Shown in pieces: positions 11,818 to 23,110 of a stretch of DNA of 64,000 bases. Position numbers and translations under genes: made by a program. Location: the NCBI GenBank assembly GCA_963966185.1, contig CAWZYM010000214.1, positions 507,501-571,500 of the forward strand, read 5' to 3'. The notes below the pieces were generated by a model. That model was not told the origin of the DNA. It did not search any database and was given only the letters and a program-made list of their open reading frames with translations. This DNA is from Rhabditoides inermis (Eukaryota; Nematoda; Chromadorea; Rhabditida; Rhabditidae). Each line of letters begins with the position of its first letter. Positions within the stretch are counted from its first letter, which is position 1.

Positions 11818-12120
11818 TAAAGTTGTTGTCATGCTTGCCGATAAAACCTCACATTAAAAACTGTCACCTGTTGTACTCAAGTATAATTACGTTCACTGGC
11901 GGGAAATATACAATGCAATTACAATACTTACAAGGTAATAATGTCCAATGTAATGTATCTGTCATTCACAGACCAATATCACGAGTATAATGTATAAGTA
12001 AGGCGGAAGCATACTGTACATTTCTGCGTAAGCGTAAGCCTACTTTTGTGTTGTTGTTTTTGTTCGTAATGTATCACTTTTCACACACAAAAACATTTCA
12101 GTTCATTGCATTAGATTAGA
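11818..12120. other. Spacer between decayed receptor and G7
   Basis: No gene seen. From about 11865 it matches 30228-30487, which shows where the block-B deletion rejoined. The last 100 bp before 12121 should include the G7 promoter. Confidence 0.6.
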
Positions 12121-14277
12121 ATGTACACTGCTACCACGGACACAAGTTGTGTCGCGTTCATCCTTCAACTTCTCGAATTCTCGATAATCTTCTGGACTCT
12201 ACCACTCGGATGTATCGCCATTTACTACCAGATCATATCTCAGAGGCTACACCGCAACTTTCGGTAAGGTCATACCAGAATGTACTATGAAGTATGTAAA
12301 CGCAAAAGTTCTGCAAACAGTGTAATCTCTGTGAACGCTAAAACAGTCTGACTGAAAGCACGCAACCTTTCAGTATGTTGGTCACCTTTTCCTGTCTCGG
12401 TATCCTCTTCAACACCCTCGGACGCATGTGTCTGCTCCTAGCCCTCCTTCTCCACCTGCCCCTCTCCACTACCCACACCACCCTCTACGACGTCTTCACT
12501 GCCGCCTGCTTCCGCGTCAACTTCATCGCCTTCGTGATGCTCCTCCTGGAGAGAGTCCTCGCCACCCATAAGCGAGACAAGTACGAACACTCCACGTACT
12601 CGACGCATGTGCTCCTCTTCGTGTATGTGAGTCTTTAGGAAAGAAAAGCTGGTGTATCTTGTATTGTTACTTTGATCTTTAAATTATCAATTATGTTTCA
12701 GTTGTTTTTCATTTGCGTCGTCAATATCATGTACGTTCTGGGTGAGTCAGGGAAACCGAGATACTGAGAATACGGAGGGAACAGTTTCCGCTCAATTCTA
12801 GATTATGTCGTCCAAACAATCACCATAGTCGTGTTCACCGTATGTGTCACGCTCAACATTCTGGTGAGTTGCCTAGGATATGAATGAATGAGTGCGGACA
12901 GTGGTATATTCCAGCTCGGCAGCAGGCTGATTCGCCACAACAATTTCGTATACGTGAAAAGACACACCAACCGGCTGCAACTCACCGAGAAGTGAGTATA
13001 CTGACTTCACACCAAATGCTTCATTCGCAAACAGTGTAGATTATTTACTTTTGCAAATTCTAATTTCTAATATGAACATGAATCCATCAAACCGAAACTA
13101 CATGTCAGTCAGTAGCGTTGTGGAGATCCATAAGGCGACGATCGGACGGGAGCAACTCTCTACACTTGAGGTACCAGACGTGGGAGAACGTGCACGCGGT
13201 GCGCTACATCATGCCGGTCATCGTCAACGAGTCTATCGTCCGAGTGGCCATACTCGCGCAATTCCTCGTATTCTACTATTTGAGGAGCGACCATCCAGCA
13301 CTCGAGAACGTCTACCACTTCACGTACAACTTTGTGGGTCTTAAAAAGCAGAATCAGAATAAAAGAAGCAATCAGTTGTAAATTACGGTAGAATACGGTA
13401 AAGTTCAATACTTCGGGTAAACCCACGAGTATCGAATCATATCGATCGGTTTAGCTCGCCGGCTACGAACGTCTTTTTTTCGTGGCGTGTATCGTATTTC
13501 GCAATCCACTGTGGAGCCGGAACTGGACTCTTGGACGGTTAAAGGTGGGGTTCAATATCCATATGATTACAACAAACGTGTGATATACCGTGATATATAG
13601 GCAGTTCCCCCGTTCATCGCAGTTTCGCTGGCTCGCTAGACAGACAAGATGCAAATTTGCCCCGATTGTGGCGAAAATCGAAATATCGAGCACTAGAGAC
13701 TCGAAGCATTCATGTTCTATCTGGGCAGCTCCTCCAGAAAAATTGGCCACTGTACAATAAATTTAAAAAGAGTAATTAAGTTTTGGATTTCCCCATTGGA
13801 AATCAAAATCAAGGTTTTTGGACTGGAAAAACAAAGGCGAAATACAAAAATCGAACACTAGTGATTGATAAGCACTACTGATACGCATCACATATCGAAA
13901 TTTTGTAAAGATTGCTATATTCCAAAAGGTGTAATTAACATTAGAAAATGGAGAACTATGAGAGAAACATTAGACTTGCAAATCACCCTCATTTCCCTAA
14001 AAAGAGACCACCAAGCGCGCGAATCGCGCGGTCGAATGATCTCGCCCGGGCCGATAACGGGCAATTGATGCCTCAAATGATGTTCAGGGGTGATGCCCTA
14101 TAGTGTCGTTTTAACACTTTCACAATTCAAACGTCTAAATGTACGAACTGGTTTCAGGGTAAGCACACCGCGAGTACGGACGTGCGAGCGGTGTATATGG
14201 TGAGCGAGAGCGACGCCCAGACGCACTTCTCATCACTGCGGGGGCAGTGGGAATGCGCGCACGAGGACAGACACTGA
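12121..14277 (+). CDS. Sre/Srab-like 7TM chemoreceptor G7
   Basis: Eight exons: 12121-12263, 12374-12626, 12702-12741, 12802-12863, 12915-12991, 13171-13333, 13455-13544 and 14158-14277; phases agree and give about 315 residues. Marks are FWTLPLGCIAIYY (TM1), LGILFNTLGRM (TM2), LLLERVLATHKRDKYE (end of TM3), LQLTEKYQTWENV, YIMPVIVNES (TM6) and LAGYERLFFVACIVF (TM7). The acceptor before 13171 is TTGAG, where the block-B copy has TGCAG, so splicing of exon 6 may be impaired. The last intron is enlarged by a 503-bp TA-flanked element. The coding sequence is more GC-rich than G2, especially exon 2, with C-ending codons. Likely a ciliary chemosensory receptor; ligand unknown. Confidence 0.75.
13598..14100. 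mobile_element. TA-flanked MITE in last intron of G7
   Basis: The ends read TAGGCAGTTCCCCCGTTCAT and, inverted, TAGGGCATCACCCCTGAACA. They are flanked by TA on both sides, and the block-B intron (32318-32422) shows the empty site GTGATATAGTGTCG. The TA target and the ends fit a Tc1/mariner-type non-autonomous element. A second copy lies inverted at 63444-63895, next to a relic of the same receptor exon and at the same site. Confidence 0.8.
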
Positions 14278-14427
14278 TATGATATAGGGACCACAATGAC
14301 ACTTTCAGATGTTTGAATATGGTATAGCAATTAATTCATTTATGTAGTTCATTTTGAGCTGATTTCAAAAATGTATAATGTTCATAAGGTTCATCGTTCA
14401 CATTGGACATATCCGGACTGGCCGCGT

Positions 14428-14473
14428 CCTGTAGTCGAATAGTGGGCCTCTCTCTCTCTCTCTCTCAGAAAGA

Positions 14474-14521
<48 letters not shown>

Positions 14522-14810
14522 AACCTTGCTCTTCTTCTTCTTGTTGGTCTTCTCTTTCCGGTTCGGATGATCAGCATCCGCGTCGCCCACAGCTGCATTT
14601 CAAAGTAACACGATATTCGAATCATCATCCCATTCACCTTGATGAATCTCCCACTGCTTGTGCTTCTTCGTTTGGGTCGGGCGCGCCTGAATCACGTGTT
14701 AGTACCATAGTAGTGGACTCTTAGACGGGTTATGGTAGTGTACCGTACCCTCGAGTAGCTGGGCGCTGCGGTCCTTCCGCTCCTTGTCGGCGCGGTCCCA
14801 ATGATAGACA
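14428..14810 (-). pseudogene. Fragment of the lysine-rich gene (block A)
   Basis: Minus-strand remnants of exons equivalent to 35248-35324, 35154-35204 and a fusion of 34990-35103 with 34854-34942. The fusion comes from an internal deletion joining RKEKT to KTNKKKKSK-type sequence across a short AAGAC repeat. An adjacent CT/GA microsatellite (14449-14518) lies in the former intron. Convergent with G7, as the longer copy is with the G7 copy in block B. Confidence 0.7.
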
Positions 14811-15861
14811 ATTCGTGTTTTGATTTCAGAAATCCTTCTGCATCCTAGGCAGAATAGAAAGTAACGCCGACTCGTCGTTGTGTTAGGTTATTATGATTTG
14901 TGTTAGGTTATTATGAATTGTAATGAGACGCCGAGTCGAAAATAGGTCGCTACTGTACCTTTGAGGTAATACTAAACACTTGACGAGAAAAGGAATTCGT
15001 GAGTAATGATATGAGGTAATTGCGGTTATTATCGAGTGATGATGTAATCGAGGTTATTTTTGAGTAATACAGTAATGTTCATCCGCGATGAGCCATTTCC
15101 GTGGATTCCATGGATTCCATGGAATCATAATTTCTGTGACTGTCTCGCCACTCTCCTCTGCTCTCACAGTCTCTCGCTTTCTCCCCTCTCTCCTCGCGTT
15201 CTTCCATCTGGTAATATGATGGAGGGAAGAAGTTTTCATCGAAATCATCATGGTCAATCATATTTTGTTCTAAGCTTCACAAATCAATCGTGTTTCATAG
15301 GTCTCAGTTCAAATCCACTAGTTAGATATGTTCAGTACTGAGATCAGTTTTGACTTCAATATTCGATATGAAATGTATTAAAGTCGGCTACAAAATTCCA
15401 GGAATGATGTGCAGGTTAACCACACAAAATTATCAAGAGAGCACTAAACACAGTCCTGCTGGAGCACGAACACCACAATTACGTGAGTATATGTGCTGAC
15501 GCAATTGTGGTGTTCGGCCGAAGAAGAAACAGCTGTTCGGCAACCTATTTGATTGTTTTGTCTATTTTTGTTGTGTTTAATAATATGTTTATTCATAGTG
15601 CTTGTGGGGGGTATACACAGGGAGTAATACAACATAACGAAAGGAGGGTGTAAGCAGCCCCTGTCGACGTTGAAAAGACCCCCGTCGACCCGGTACAACT
15701 ACGGCTTTCCAGAGATCAGTATTTAAACTTGATCTATGCGGGAAGGCGTAGTCTCGCCACTCGATATGGAACAGAAGAGAGTGAGAAAAAACGGACCAGG
15801 TTATGCCGTTTGCCACCACTTCTCACAGAATGAGTAATCCAGCTTCATATTTTAGTTAAGA
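14811..15861. other. Repeat-derived spacer
   Basis: 14811-14965 is the right end of a TTAA-type element (ends GTCGCTACTGTACCTTTGAG). 15000-15075 repeats 37190-37260 and, inverted, 43370-43470, and marks the edge of the duplicated blocks. A 13-bp hairpin (GAACACCACAATT and its complement) lies near 15467-15516. No gene supported. Confidence 0.6.
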
Positions 15862-15865
15862 TTAC

Positions 15866-16090
15866 CTAGAACCTGGTTGGATCATTTATATGAAGTAGAG
15901 TTGAAATCGTTCCGTTTTTACTATGGAAGTTTATTAAATCATTTAGTCTCTTTCGGAATAGGGGTTTTTCATGAACAGAGACCACGTTACTTGGAAGAGA
16001 ATTCCAGACATTAACAACTGTGTATGTTAAAAATGACTGTTCTACAGAAGTTTTTGCGTTTGTGAGTAATTTTAGACCGTTTGTTACGTT
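15866..16090 (-). mobile_element. 3' end of a non-LTR retrotransposon ORF (fragment)
   Basis: On the minus strand 75 codons read to a TAG at 15866-15868 and include SFLTYTVVNVWNSLPSNVV followed by LFRKRLNDLI. This is the conserved carboxyl end of LINE (CR1/jockey-like) ORF2 proteins. The reverse transcriptase and endonuclease are absent, so the copy is strongly 5'-truncated. Confidence 0.65.
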
Positions 16091-16099
16091 TTTGTTGTT

Positions 16100-16544
16100 A
16101 TTTCAAGATTCAAATATAATATAACAGTTGTAGACGTCATGTACTATGCGTTTTGTGTTGTTTGCTAAATTTGGTGACCTGTTTTCAGTTTGTTCATCTT
16201 GAAGATTATTTTGGCGATATTACGTGTTTTTGATGATCAAATTGCCGGTGTTGTATTCTATGACGATAATATACATTGCTTGTTTCAGTGAATGCAGTGC
16301 ATGGGTTCGAAGCAGCGCTCATGTCGCCCCGCCGTCTGGGCCTGGTCGCGGTCGCAGCGCCACTACCACTACTACTTTCAATCAAGTCAGTTGTTTTATC
16401 TCAGCAAACACTTTCTGTTTTGAATTTTGTATTGATTGATAGCTGTGTTGCAGTTGGTTTGCGTATCACGTGTGATTCGAGGCCCTCTGCAGTGGTCGGC
16501 GCGTGAGCAGCACCGACTTCAACCCCCGCGCGTGTCAATTCAAG
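16100..16544 (+). other. Unresolved GC-rich segment, possible exon pieces
   Basis: Two GC-rich stretches (16290-16385 and 16455-16544) are bordered by TTTCAG/TGCAG and a GGTATGTAG donor-like end, as if they were exons. A similar GC-rich, repetitive stretch follows the hAT element at 17200-17305 and also ends in a GTATG donor-like site. I could not join them into one frame or recognise a product. Confidence 0.25.
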
Positions 16545-16552
16545 GTATGTAG

Positions 16553-17111
16553 TAGTGTTGGGCAGGATTAATCCAAATTTGGATTAATCGTGGATTAATC
16601 GGATTAATCGGATTAATCCGAATCTTAATCCAAAATCTTAGAAATTTTGGATTTCAGATTAATCCGAAATCCGAAATCCAGTTTTTTGGGGATTTGGATT
16701 AATCCAAAATCCAAAATCCATAAATCCGGGTTTTGGATTTTGGATTAATCTACTCGTTTACAAATTGTTAAAATAATGTCGTTTTAAATGATGAAATTTC
16801 ACTTTATTTGAGCTTTCATCTATAACGGCGCCTTTGTAACGTTACAGAAACATCAAAAACACCAAATTCTACTATTAGTAAGGCATAAAGATGCCAAAAA
16901 GACAATGTAAAACTTGGATTAATCCAAAATCCAAAGTTTGGATTAATCTGAAATCCAAAATCCAAAAATTTTGGATTTTGGGTTAATCCAAAACCCGAAA
17001 TCCACAATTTTTGATTACGGATTAATCCAAAATCCAAAACCCTGAATATCTGGGATTTTGATTAATCCAAAATCCAAAATCCAACTCGGATTAGGATTTT
17101 GCCCAACACTA
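16553..17111. mobile_element. Non-autonomous hAT-type element
   Basis: Terminal inverted repeats TAGTGTTGGGCA and TGCCCAACACTA are flanked by a perfect 8-bp duplication, GTATGTAG (16545-16552 and 17112-17119). The inside is packed with the motif GGATTAATCC and its neighbours (AATCCAAAATCC) in both orientations, as expected for dense subterminal transposase-binding repeats. No transposase is present. 559 bp long. Confidence 0.85.
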
Positions 17112-17682
17112 GTATGTAGTTACTTTTATTAATACTTCTGCAGTCATGAGTTCGTTGAAATGCCCCGTTTTTGTTTGTGTATTTATTGAGTGTTGTGTTG
17201 AAGTTGTTGCGCTTTGCCGCGGTCTCGTGTGCAGCGTGGTCGTGGTCGCATGTGTGTCATTGTGGTCGTGGTCGCATGTGTGTCATTGTCGCACGCTCAT
17301 GTGTCAAGGTATGCGATTGTTTCTTATGCTGGTCACTTGTTGATACGACTCACGTCTACGCAGTTTGATTGATACACGTTGTACATGCATTCATTTCTAC
17401 TTTTGCCGAATTACTGTAGTTGTGAAACCTATATGTTACAGGTATCAATCAACGAGCCACCCCAGAGGGCACACAGAGGACACCGCACCTTAACCCAAGG
17501 CTACGGCTGATCATAACATGAAAACATTTATTTATTTTGTGATTGGGATTTGCATATTGATTGATGTTTGTCGTGGTTGTTGCATGTATATATTCTTTTC
17601 GCTTGGCCTTCTCATGTTGTAAGTAGATCAAATGTATGTGTGTTGCGAAGTTGCGATATCAGCGTTATGCGCTTCTCGCAAC

Positions 17683-17752
17683 TGCCTCTATGGCGCAGCT
17701 GGTTAGCTGGCGGACAATAGCGCTCATGGTCACGGGTTCGATTCCGCCTTGA
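17683..17752 (+). repeat. tRNA-derived SINE head
   Basis: TGGCGCAGCTGGTTAGC resembles a Pol III A box and GGGTTCGATTCCG a B box, 38 bp apart. The acceptor arm does not pair, so this is a tRNA-derived repeat and not a tRNA gene. The flanks 17305-18240 hold no gene that I can support. Confidence 0.5.
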
Positions 17753-18099
17753 TGTTATTGTGGGTGCAAAAATGACTGATTGGCATGAGTCCAACTGACG
17801 GGTTCAGCTACCGTAATTCTTGTGCACCGCCCATTCCTGGCCAATTGGAGAGGACTTTACTGGTTGATCACAATCCTTGATTTAGTCAGTAAATTTCGAA
17901 ATTTTGTTTTGATGAATGATATTGTAGTTCATTTTGTGTTCGGAAACAGGAATATACCATGGTTCATATGGTTCCGATGAACTTTGTCTTTCGGATACAT
18001 ATATCATCGAACAGTCGATATTGATGTCTTTGTCTTGTCGAAACGAGTAAAAACATCTTTATTTTGATATTTCGACCATTTTGAACTAATCCAGGTATT

Positions 18100-18280
18100 G
18101 CCACCCGGGCTTATTTGCAGTTCAACTTGAGAGCCGTACTCGCGGTCTCCCGCCAAAATCTGGTTCCGGGCGCGCTAATGTTCTGGGCGGGTAACTCTTT
18201 CCCCGGAGTTCTTCTTTAACGAATATATTATAAGCCAAGGGGAGACAGAAAACTTAATAGAAAAGACGTTTTTTGTGCAT
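18100..18280. repeat. 3' flank shared by subtype-II receptors
   Basis: A stretch starting GCCGTACTCGCGGTCTCCCG is repeated at 37510-37660, in each case just downstream of the 3' end of a minus-strand receptor. A diverged inverted counterpart lies at 43080-43160 after G4. It belongs to the duplicated unit of this receptor subtype. Confidence 0.6.
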
Positions 18281-18439
18281 TTGTGCTTTCATTTTTCGTA
18301 ATAGCTTCGCGTTCGTGCCATTACAAAGAAATAACGAGAAACGAAGAAGTGTGCTTGTTTCATGATAACAATTAAAGTTGTAGTGTACAATTGAACAATT
18401 TGATTAGTCGCATCATTCTGAATGCACACACGTACTCGA

Positions 18440-20147
18440 TCATGTGTACTTTCTCGCGAATTCTGCGTCCCAGTCTTGCACAATGTTGACAAAGTATGCG
18501 TTGCCGGCAGCTTCCGGAGTCGGCTTGGGCTTGATCTCGGAGATCGCATTGCTTCCACACAAACGAACTCTGTGCCGTTTCCAGTGCGAACTCCGAAACA
18601 CGAGACAAGACACGAAGAATAGCCGTTCGTAAGCGAGAATCTGGATTGCGATAATATTGAAATCGCCGTTAAATGAAAATAACATCAAAGATGCACTCAC
18701 CCCGCCGTACAAATTGGGAGCGAGTTGGCGAGTGATTGTGGTTTTGGATGAAAAGTATAGGAGTGTGAGAGATGTGAATATGAGAAGCACACGACACGCG
18801 CACTCGTTCACTATCAGTGGAAGGATGAATCGCATCACGCGAACGTTCTCCCGAGTCTGCAACGTGTTAGTTTCTAGTGTTCATTATCTGCATGCATTTT
18901 CTTTCACATCGCAGATCAGGATTCCGTGGATATATTAATATTTGCTGTCATATCAAAATCAGATCTCACTGCAAAACTTCAAAAAGTCGGTTCTATTATT
19001 GATTCTAATATTCAAATGAAGTTGGTCACGCGGCAATTGTATTCACTTTTATATGTGTATGTTTGATTCTCGCGTAGTTCGTAGTAGTCATATTTTTGCG
19101 AAACAAATATCCTTTAGGACGACTCATATAGGAAATGTTACTATCACTATAATAATCATGACTGTCAAGAATGCAGCTGATTTGAGTTAGAAATTGGTCC
19201 CACCACGCATAGCCTACCGTCCAACTCTTCAGTATATCAACAATTGAGGTCGGAGACATGACCGCAAATAAACTACGGCTTCACACATGGCGGAATGTAC
19301 TTTCAGAGGTTTCGTGTTTTGTCCCCGGATGGGAATGGATAAACAACAGATACGTTGTACTTTTATGTACTTAGACATACCTGGTATTTTTCCGTGAGTT
19401 GAATCATATTTTTGTGACGGCTTCGGTACGCCTGCGTATTCTGACGAATCAAAACTACAGCTAACTGAAGAATGCAATAAAAAATGAAATAGAAACAAGT
19501 ACTTGTAATAGAACTAACGATTATCGAGGGAACTGTTAGAGCTGTTGCCGTTACGGATAATATGATCGATCCCCTATCATCTAAATTGAGAACATACATC
19601 ATACTACATGATCACATTTTAAATTATTGTCGTATACATACTTAACAGGAAACACGCTGCCATGAGGGAAATGAAGAATACCTGAAAACAAACAGATTCA
19701 TAGCATGCTTTAAAAAATCACCCACATATGTGAGCATTAGGAACACGGAAGTTTTCTTAAAGAAGTGCTCATAGCGGCTGCGAAAGTTGGTGGCGAATAG
19801 TCTCTCCAACAACAGCATTGCAAACGCTGCAAAGTTCGCAGAGAACATAATAATCGAGGATGTGTCCAGGATTTTGTAGTTCTCCGGTGGCCATGATAAT
19901 AGGAACAAAGTTATCAATGCCAGTCTGAGAATCGTGTCTGCCAACATCGTCAACGAAGATAATAGAAGAAACATTCTATGAGTGTTTCTTTACGAAAAAA
20001 GATAACATCGAATACTTACCTGAAGTTTCTATGAACTTTGCTAGAAATAGTTTGATAGTGAATGGAGATGCAAGCGATAGGAATAGTCAACAATAGAACG
20101 ACAGTTTCTACGCCGTTTTCGATGTATTGGAAAACAGTCGCGTCCAT
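18440..20147 (-). CDS. Sre/Srab-like 7TM chemoreceptor G3 (subtype II)
   Basis: Intact minus-strand gene of 324 residues. Exons in coding order: 20147-20020, 19975-19726, 19681-19642, 19580-19381, 18856-18701 and 18640-18440, all in phase. Marks: LLLERLFATNFRSRYEHFF after TM3, HKNMIQLTEKYQ, TRENVRVMRFILPLIVNEC (TM6), ILAYERLFFVSCLVF (TM7) and a tail with AYFVNIVQDWDAEF. Compared with G2, exons 4-5 and the last two exons are fused, and one intron lies within YQ/TREN, which marks a separate subtype shared with G4 and the pseudogene at 37838-38692. The intron at 18857-19380 carries a relic of the TTAA-type repeat. Presumed ciliary chemosensory receptor; ligand unknown. Confidence 0.8.
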
Positions 20148-20284
20148 TTTCAAGTATTCACGATAAGTCTAGTGAACGAGTAATATCAATTAGGCTTCAG
20201 AGAGCGCAGACACATGTGGATGTTTGAACGCAGTCGTGAGCATTCAATTACAGTGCATTCAATCACGGTAGATTGATTCTTTAA

Positions 20285-20638
20285 AGGAACAGTGGCGACT
20301 TATTTCTCCCACAACCTTCCACAACTCCTCATTTTCACACGAGCAAAACATTTGGCCGTGACCGGAATCGAACCCGCGAAGTTCGGGCGCTACAACGCAG
20401 CGCACATGCACTGAGCCAAGAAGCAAGTGACAGGCCGTTGTTCATTTGCGGTTATGTCTCCGATCCCAGTTTTTGCAGTGAACCGTTGGCGGGAAATTCA
20501 AATTTTGAGCTGCATTCTTAGCAGTTGCAGAATCGAAAGTAACGCATAATCGTCGTTTTTTCGCTAAAACTGCAAATGTGTTAGGTTAATATGATTTTTA
20601 ATAATACTCCGAGTCGAAAATAAGTCGCCACTGTTGCT
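20285..20638 (-). mobile_element. TTAA-flanked TIR element with tRNA-like core (copy 2)
   Basis: The ends AGGAACAGTGGCGACTTATT and the inverted AGCAACAGTGGCGACTTATT sit between TTAA (20281-20284) and TTAA (20639-20642). The minus strand holds TTGGCTCAGTGCATG and GGGTTCGATTCCGG, i.e. A- and B-box-like sequences (about 20410-20350). Lies about 140 bp upstream of the G3 start. Confidence 0.75.
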
Positions 20639-20642
20639 TTAA

Positions 20643-21277
20643 GCTCTTTTGATTTGGAGCGTAACTGAGTTATACTGAATTATCGTGACAGAATGAGTGA
20701 CACATTTCACAAAGCTAACGATTAAATTCATGTAATAAGCTCAAATGGAACTTCCATGTTCGTTATTTGTACATTATGTTGTGTTTCTTCTTTTTTGTGT
20801 CATTATTTGTGGGCCTACATAAGTTTCACGTCAACACTCGCTGCAAAGAGAACGAGAAAAGTACGTGTATCTGCTACTCGACTGAGTGAGCGCAGCTGCC
20901 GGAAGTGGAAACTAACCAGCTGCGAGTTGTCATCGCTCATCGATACTCGTTTCTCGCACAGACTGCTTCTCACTCACTCACAACACCGTGTGACAACTGT
21001 CTGGCAAGAAACACGGTCACCGATAGTGAAATAGAACATTTTCCCATTCAATCCAATGTGTCCAGATGGTAGTGTTGAGCAACACTATTGTCGAACAGCC
21101 GATTAGACTCATTCAATGGTGTTTTTTTCGAAATGAAATTCAAGGGCGCATGAGGATGAATAAGTCAGTAACTGCGCCATGGCATTTGGAGCTCTACGGA
21201 CACTCGGGAAAGTGAATCGCATACATTCATACATACGTGCACTGCTAGAAACTAGAGAAATGTTTACATGATCTCAA
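20643..21277. other. Spacer related to the 39-40 kb inverted repeat
   Basis: 20643-21010 repeats the arms of the inverted repeat around 39150-39345 and 39840-40130, i.e. the upstream region of subtype-II receptors. No gene supported. Confidence 0.6.
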
Positions 21278-21659
21278 AGGTACACTGGCGACTTATTTTT
21301 GACTCGGAATGATCGAAAGAATCATAATAACCCAAATCTCAATCGATTTGTGAGAGAGAACAACGATTATCCGTTGCTTTCAAATGTTGCAACTCGCTGT
21401 TGCAACATTTTTTTTCAAAATCAAAATTGGTCCCGCCACGACTTCCATTCCGTTGAACTCTTCAATACTGCAGAACTGGCAATAGAACACATAACCCCAG
21501 ACGAAAGAAGCTCGTTCACTTACTATGTGGCTCAATGCGTGTTTGCGCCGTAGTGGCACAGACCTCGCCGGTTCGAGTCCTGTCTACGGTAAATGTTTTG
21601 CATGAGTGGTAATGCGCGTTCAAGAGAGCTAGTTGCAGAATTAAGTCGCCACTGTTCCT
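21278..21659 (+). mobile_element. TTAA-flanked TIR element with tRNA-like core (copy 3)
   Basis: Opposite orientation to copy 1. Ends AGGTACACTGGCGACTTATT and inverted AGGAACAGTGGCGACTTAAT; right flank TTAA, left flank TCAA (one change). The plus strand carries the A-box-like TGGCTCAATGCG and the B box GGTTCGAGTCC (21521-21580). The inside includes an 11-bp palindrome AATGTTGCAAC/GTTGCAACATT. Confidence 0.72.
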
Positions 21660-21797
21660 TTAACAATAGGCAATGTTGTCATTTTCAAAAAGCTTCGTGT
21701 TAATGATATCATCATACTTTCACACATTTCCCATGGGATTGTTCTAGACCAGTCGACTTCCTTCTTACTCACCTTCTTACTCACCCCTCCCTTCCAG

Positions 21798-22428
21798 AAA
21801 GAAGAAGAAGAAGAAGAAGAAGAAGAAGAAGAAGAAGAAGAAGAAGAAGAAGAAGAAGAAGAAGAAGAAGAAGAAGGAGAAGGAGAAGGAGAAGGAGAAG
21901 GAGAAGGAGAAGGAGAAGAAGAGAAGAAGAAGAAGAAGAAGAAGAAGAAGAAGAAGAAGAAGAAGAAGAAGAAGAAGAAGAAGAAGAAGAAGAAGAAGAA
22001 GAAGAAGAAGAAGAAGAAGAAGAAGAAGAAGAAGAAGAAGAAGAAGAAGAAGAAGAAGAAGAAGAAGAAGAAGAAGAAGAAGAAGAAGAAGAAGAAGAAG
22101 AAGAAGAAGAAGAAGAAGAAGAAGAAGAAGAAGAAGAAGAAGAAGAAGAAGAAGAAGAAGAAGAAGAAGAAGAAGAAGAAGAAGAAGAAGAAGAAGAAGA
22201 AGAAGAAGAAGAAGAAGAAGAAGAAGAAGAAGAAGAAGAAGAAGAAGAAGAAGAAGAAGAAGAAGAAGAAGAAGAAGAAGAAGAAGAAGAAGAAGAAGAA
22301 GAAGAAGAAGAAGAAGAAGAAGAAGAAGAAGAAGAAGAAGAAGAAGAAGAAGAAGAAGAAGAAGAAGAAGAAGAAGAAGAAGAAGAAGAAGAAGAAGAAG
22401 AAGAAGAAGAAGAAGAAGAAGAAGAAGA
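21798..22428 (+). repeat. GAA trinucleotide expansion (about 210 units)
   Basis: About 630 bp of GAA, interrupted by a short run of GGA-containing units near 21874-21920. It begins immediately after CTTCCAG, the acceptor of an exon whose intact copy (35324-35248) encodes a lysine/glutamate run from AAG and GAG codons. The repeat therefore grew from a coding tract. It is followed (22429-22520) by four imperfect units of about 24-27 bp containing AATAAAAGAAGGAGAAGGAG. Confidence 0.9.
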
Positions 22429-22504
22429 ATAAAAGAAGAAGAAGGAGAGGAATAAAAGAAGGAGAAGGAGAGGAATAAAAGAAGGAGAAGGAGAGGAATA
22501 AAAG

Positions 22505-22956
22505 AAGGAGAGGGAGAGGAAGGACCGCAGCGCGCAGCTCCTCGATGGTACTGTGCACTACCGTAACCATGGTACTAACACGTGATTCAGGAGCGCCCAA
22601 GCCGGACCATAAGAAACACAAGAAATCGGAGGTTCATCAAAGTGAACAAGGGATTATGCCTAGGGTCACGGTACTCTGAATTCGGGTTACTGTACTTTGA
22701 AATGCAGCTGTGAGCGACGCGGATGCCGATTTTGATCGGAAAGAGAAGACAAAGAAGAAAAAGAAGAAGCACCCAATGCGGGACCTGCCCAAGGAACAGG
22801 GAAAAAAGCTAGTCAGCGAGTGTGAGCCGATTGATAAGCAATCGATAATCATAAACGTGCGATTTAGACAAGAATGGCGACGTGCCGCATTCCAAGATCG
22901 ACCCGACCCTGCACACCAAGAAGAAGTCGAAGACCAACAAAAAGAAGAAGAGCAAG

Positions 22957-22988
<32 letters not shown>

Positions 22989-23110
22989 CTCTCTTTTTCT
23001 TTCTCTCTCTCTCTCTCACTCTCTCTCTCTCTCCCTCACTCTTCCATTACAGGACGCTGCTAGCCCCGATAAGACTGACGAGGAGAAGTGCAAACAGAAG
23101 TTCAAACCTC
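22505..23110 (+). pseudogene. Fragment of the lysine-rich gene (block B left edge)
   Basis: Plus-strand copies of five exons of the gene at 33000-35626: the end of the expanded exon (to about 22532), 22591-22641, 22708-22821, about 22870-22957 and about 23054-23090. Frames inside exons are largely kept (e.g. RDLPKEQGKKLVSE), but both ends are missing and a CT microsatellite (22965-23040) fills one intron. It lies just upstream of the decayed G1 copy. Confidence 0.7.

Noticed and set aside
17683..17752. A functional tRNA gene
   Set aside because: A and B boxes are present but the acceptor and anticodon arms do not pair, and similar heads recur next to repeat tails; better called SINE-derived.
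21641..22621. 326-codon minus-strand frame that is mostly phenylalanine
   Set aside because: It is the antisense reading of the GAA expansion; no splice or start context and no non-repeat domain.
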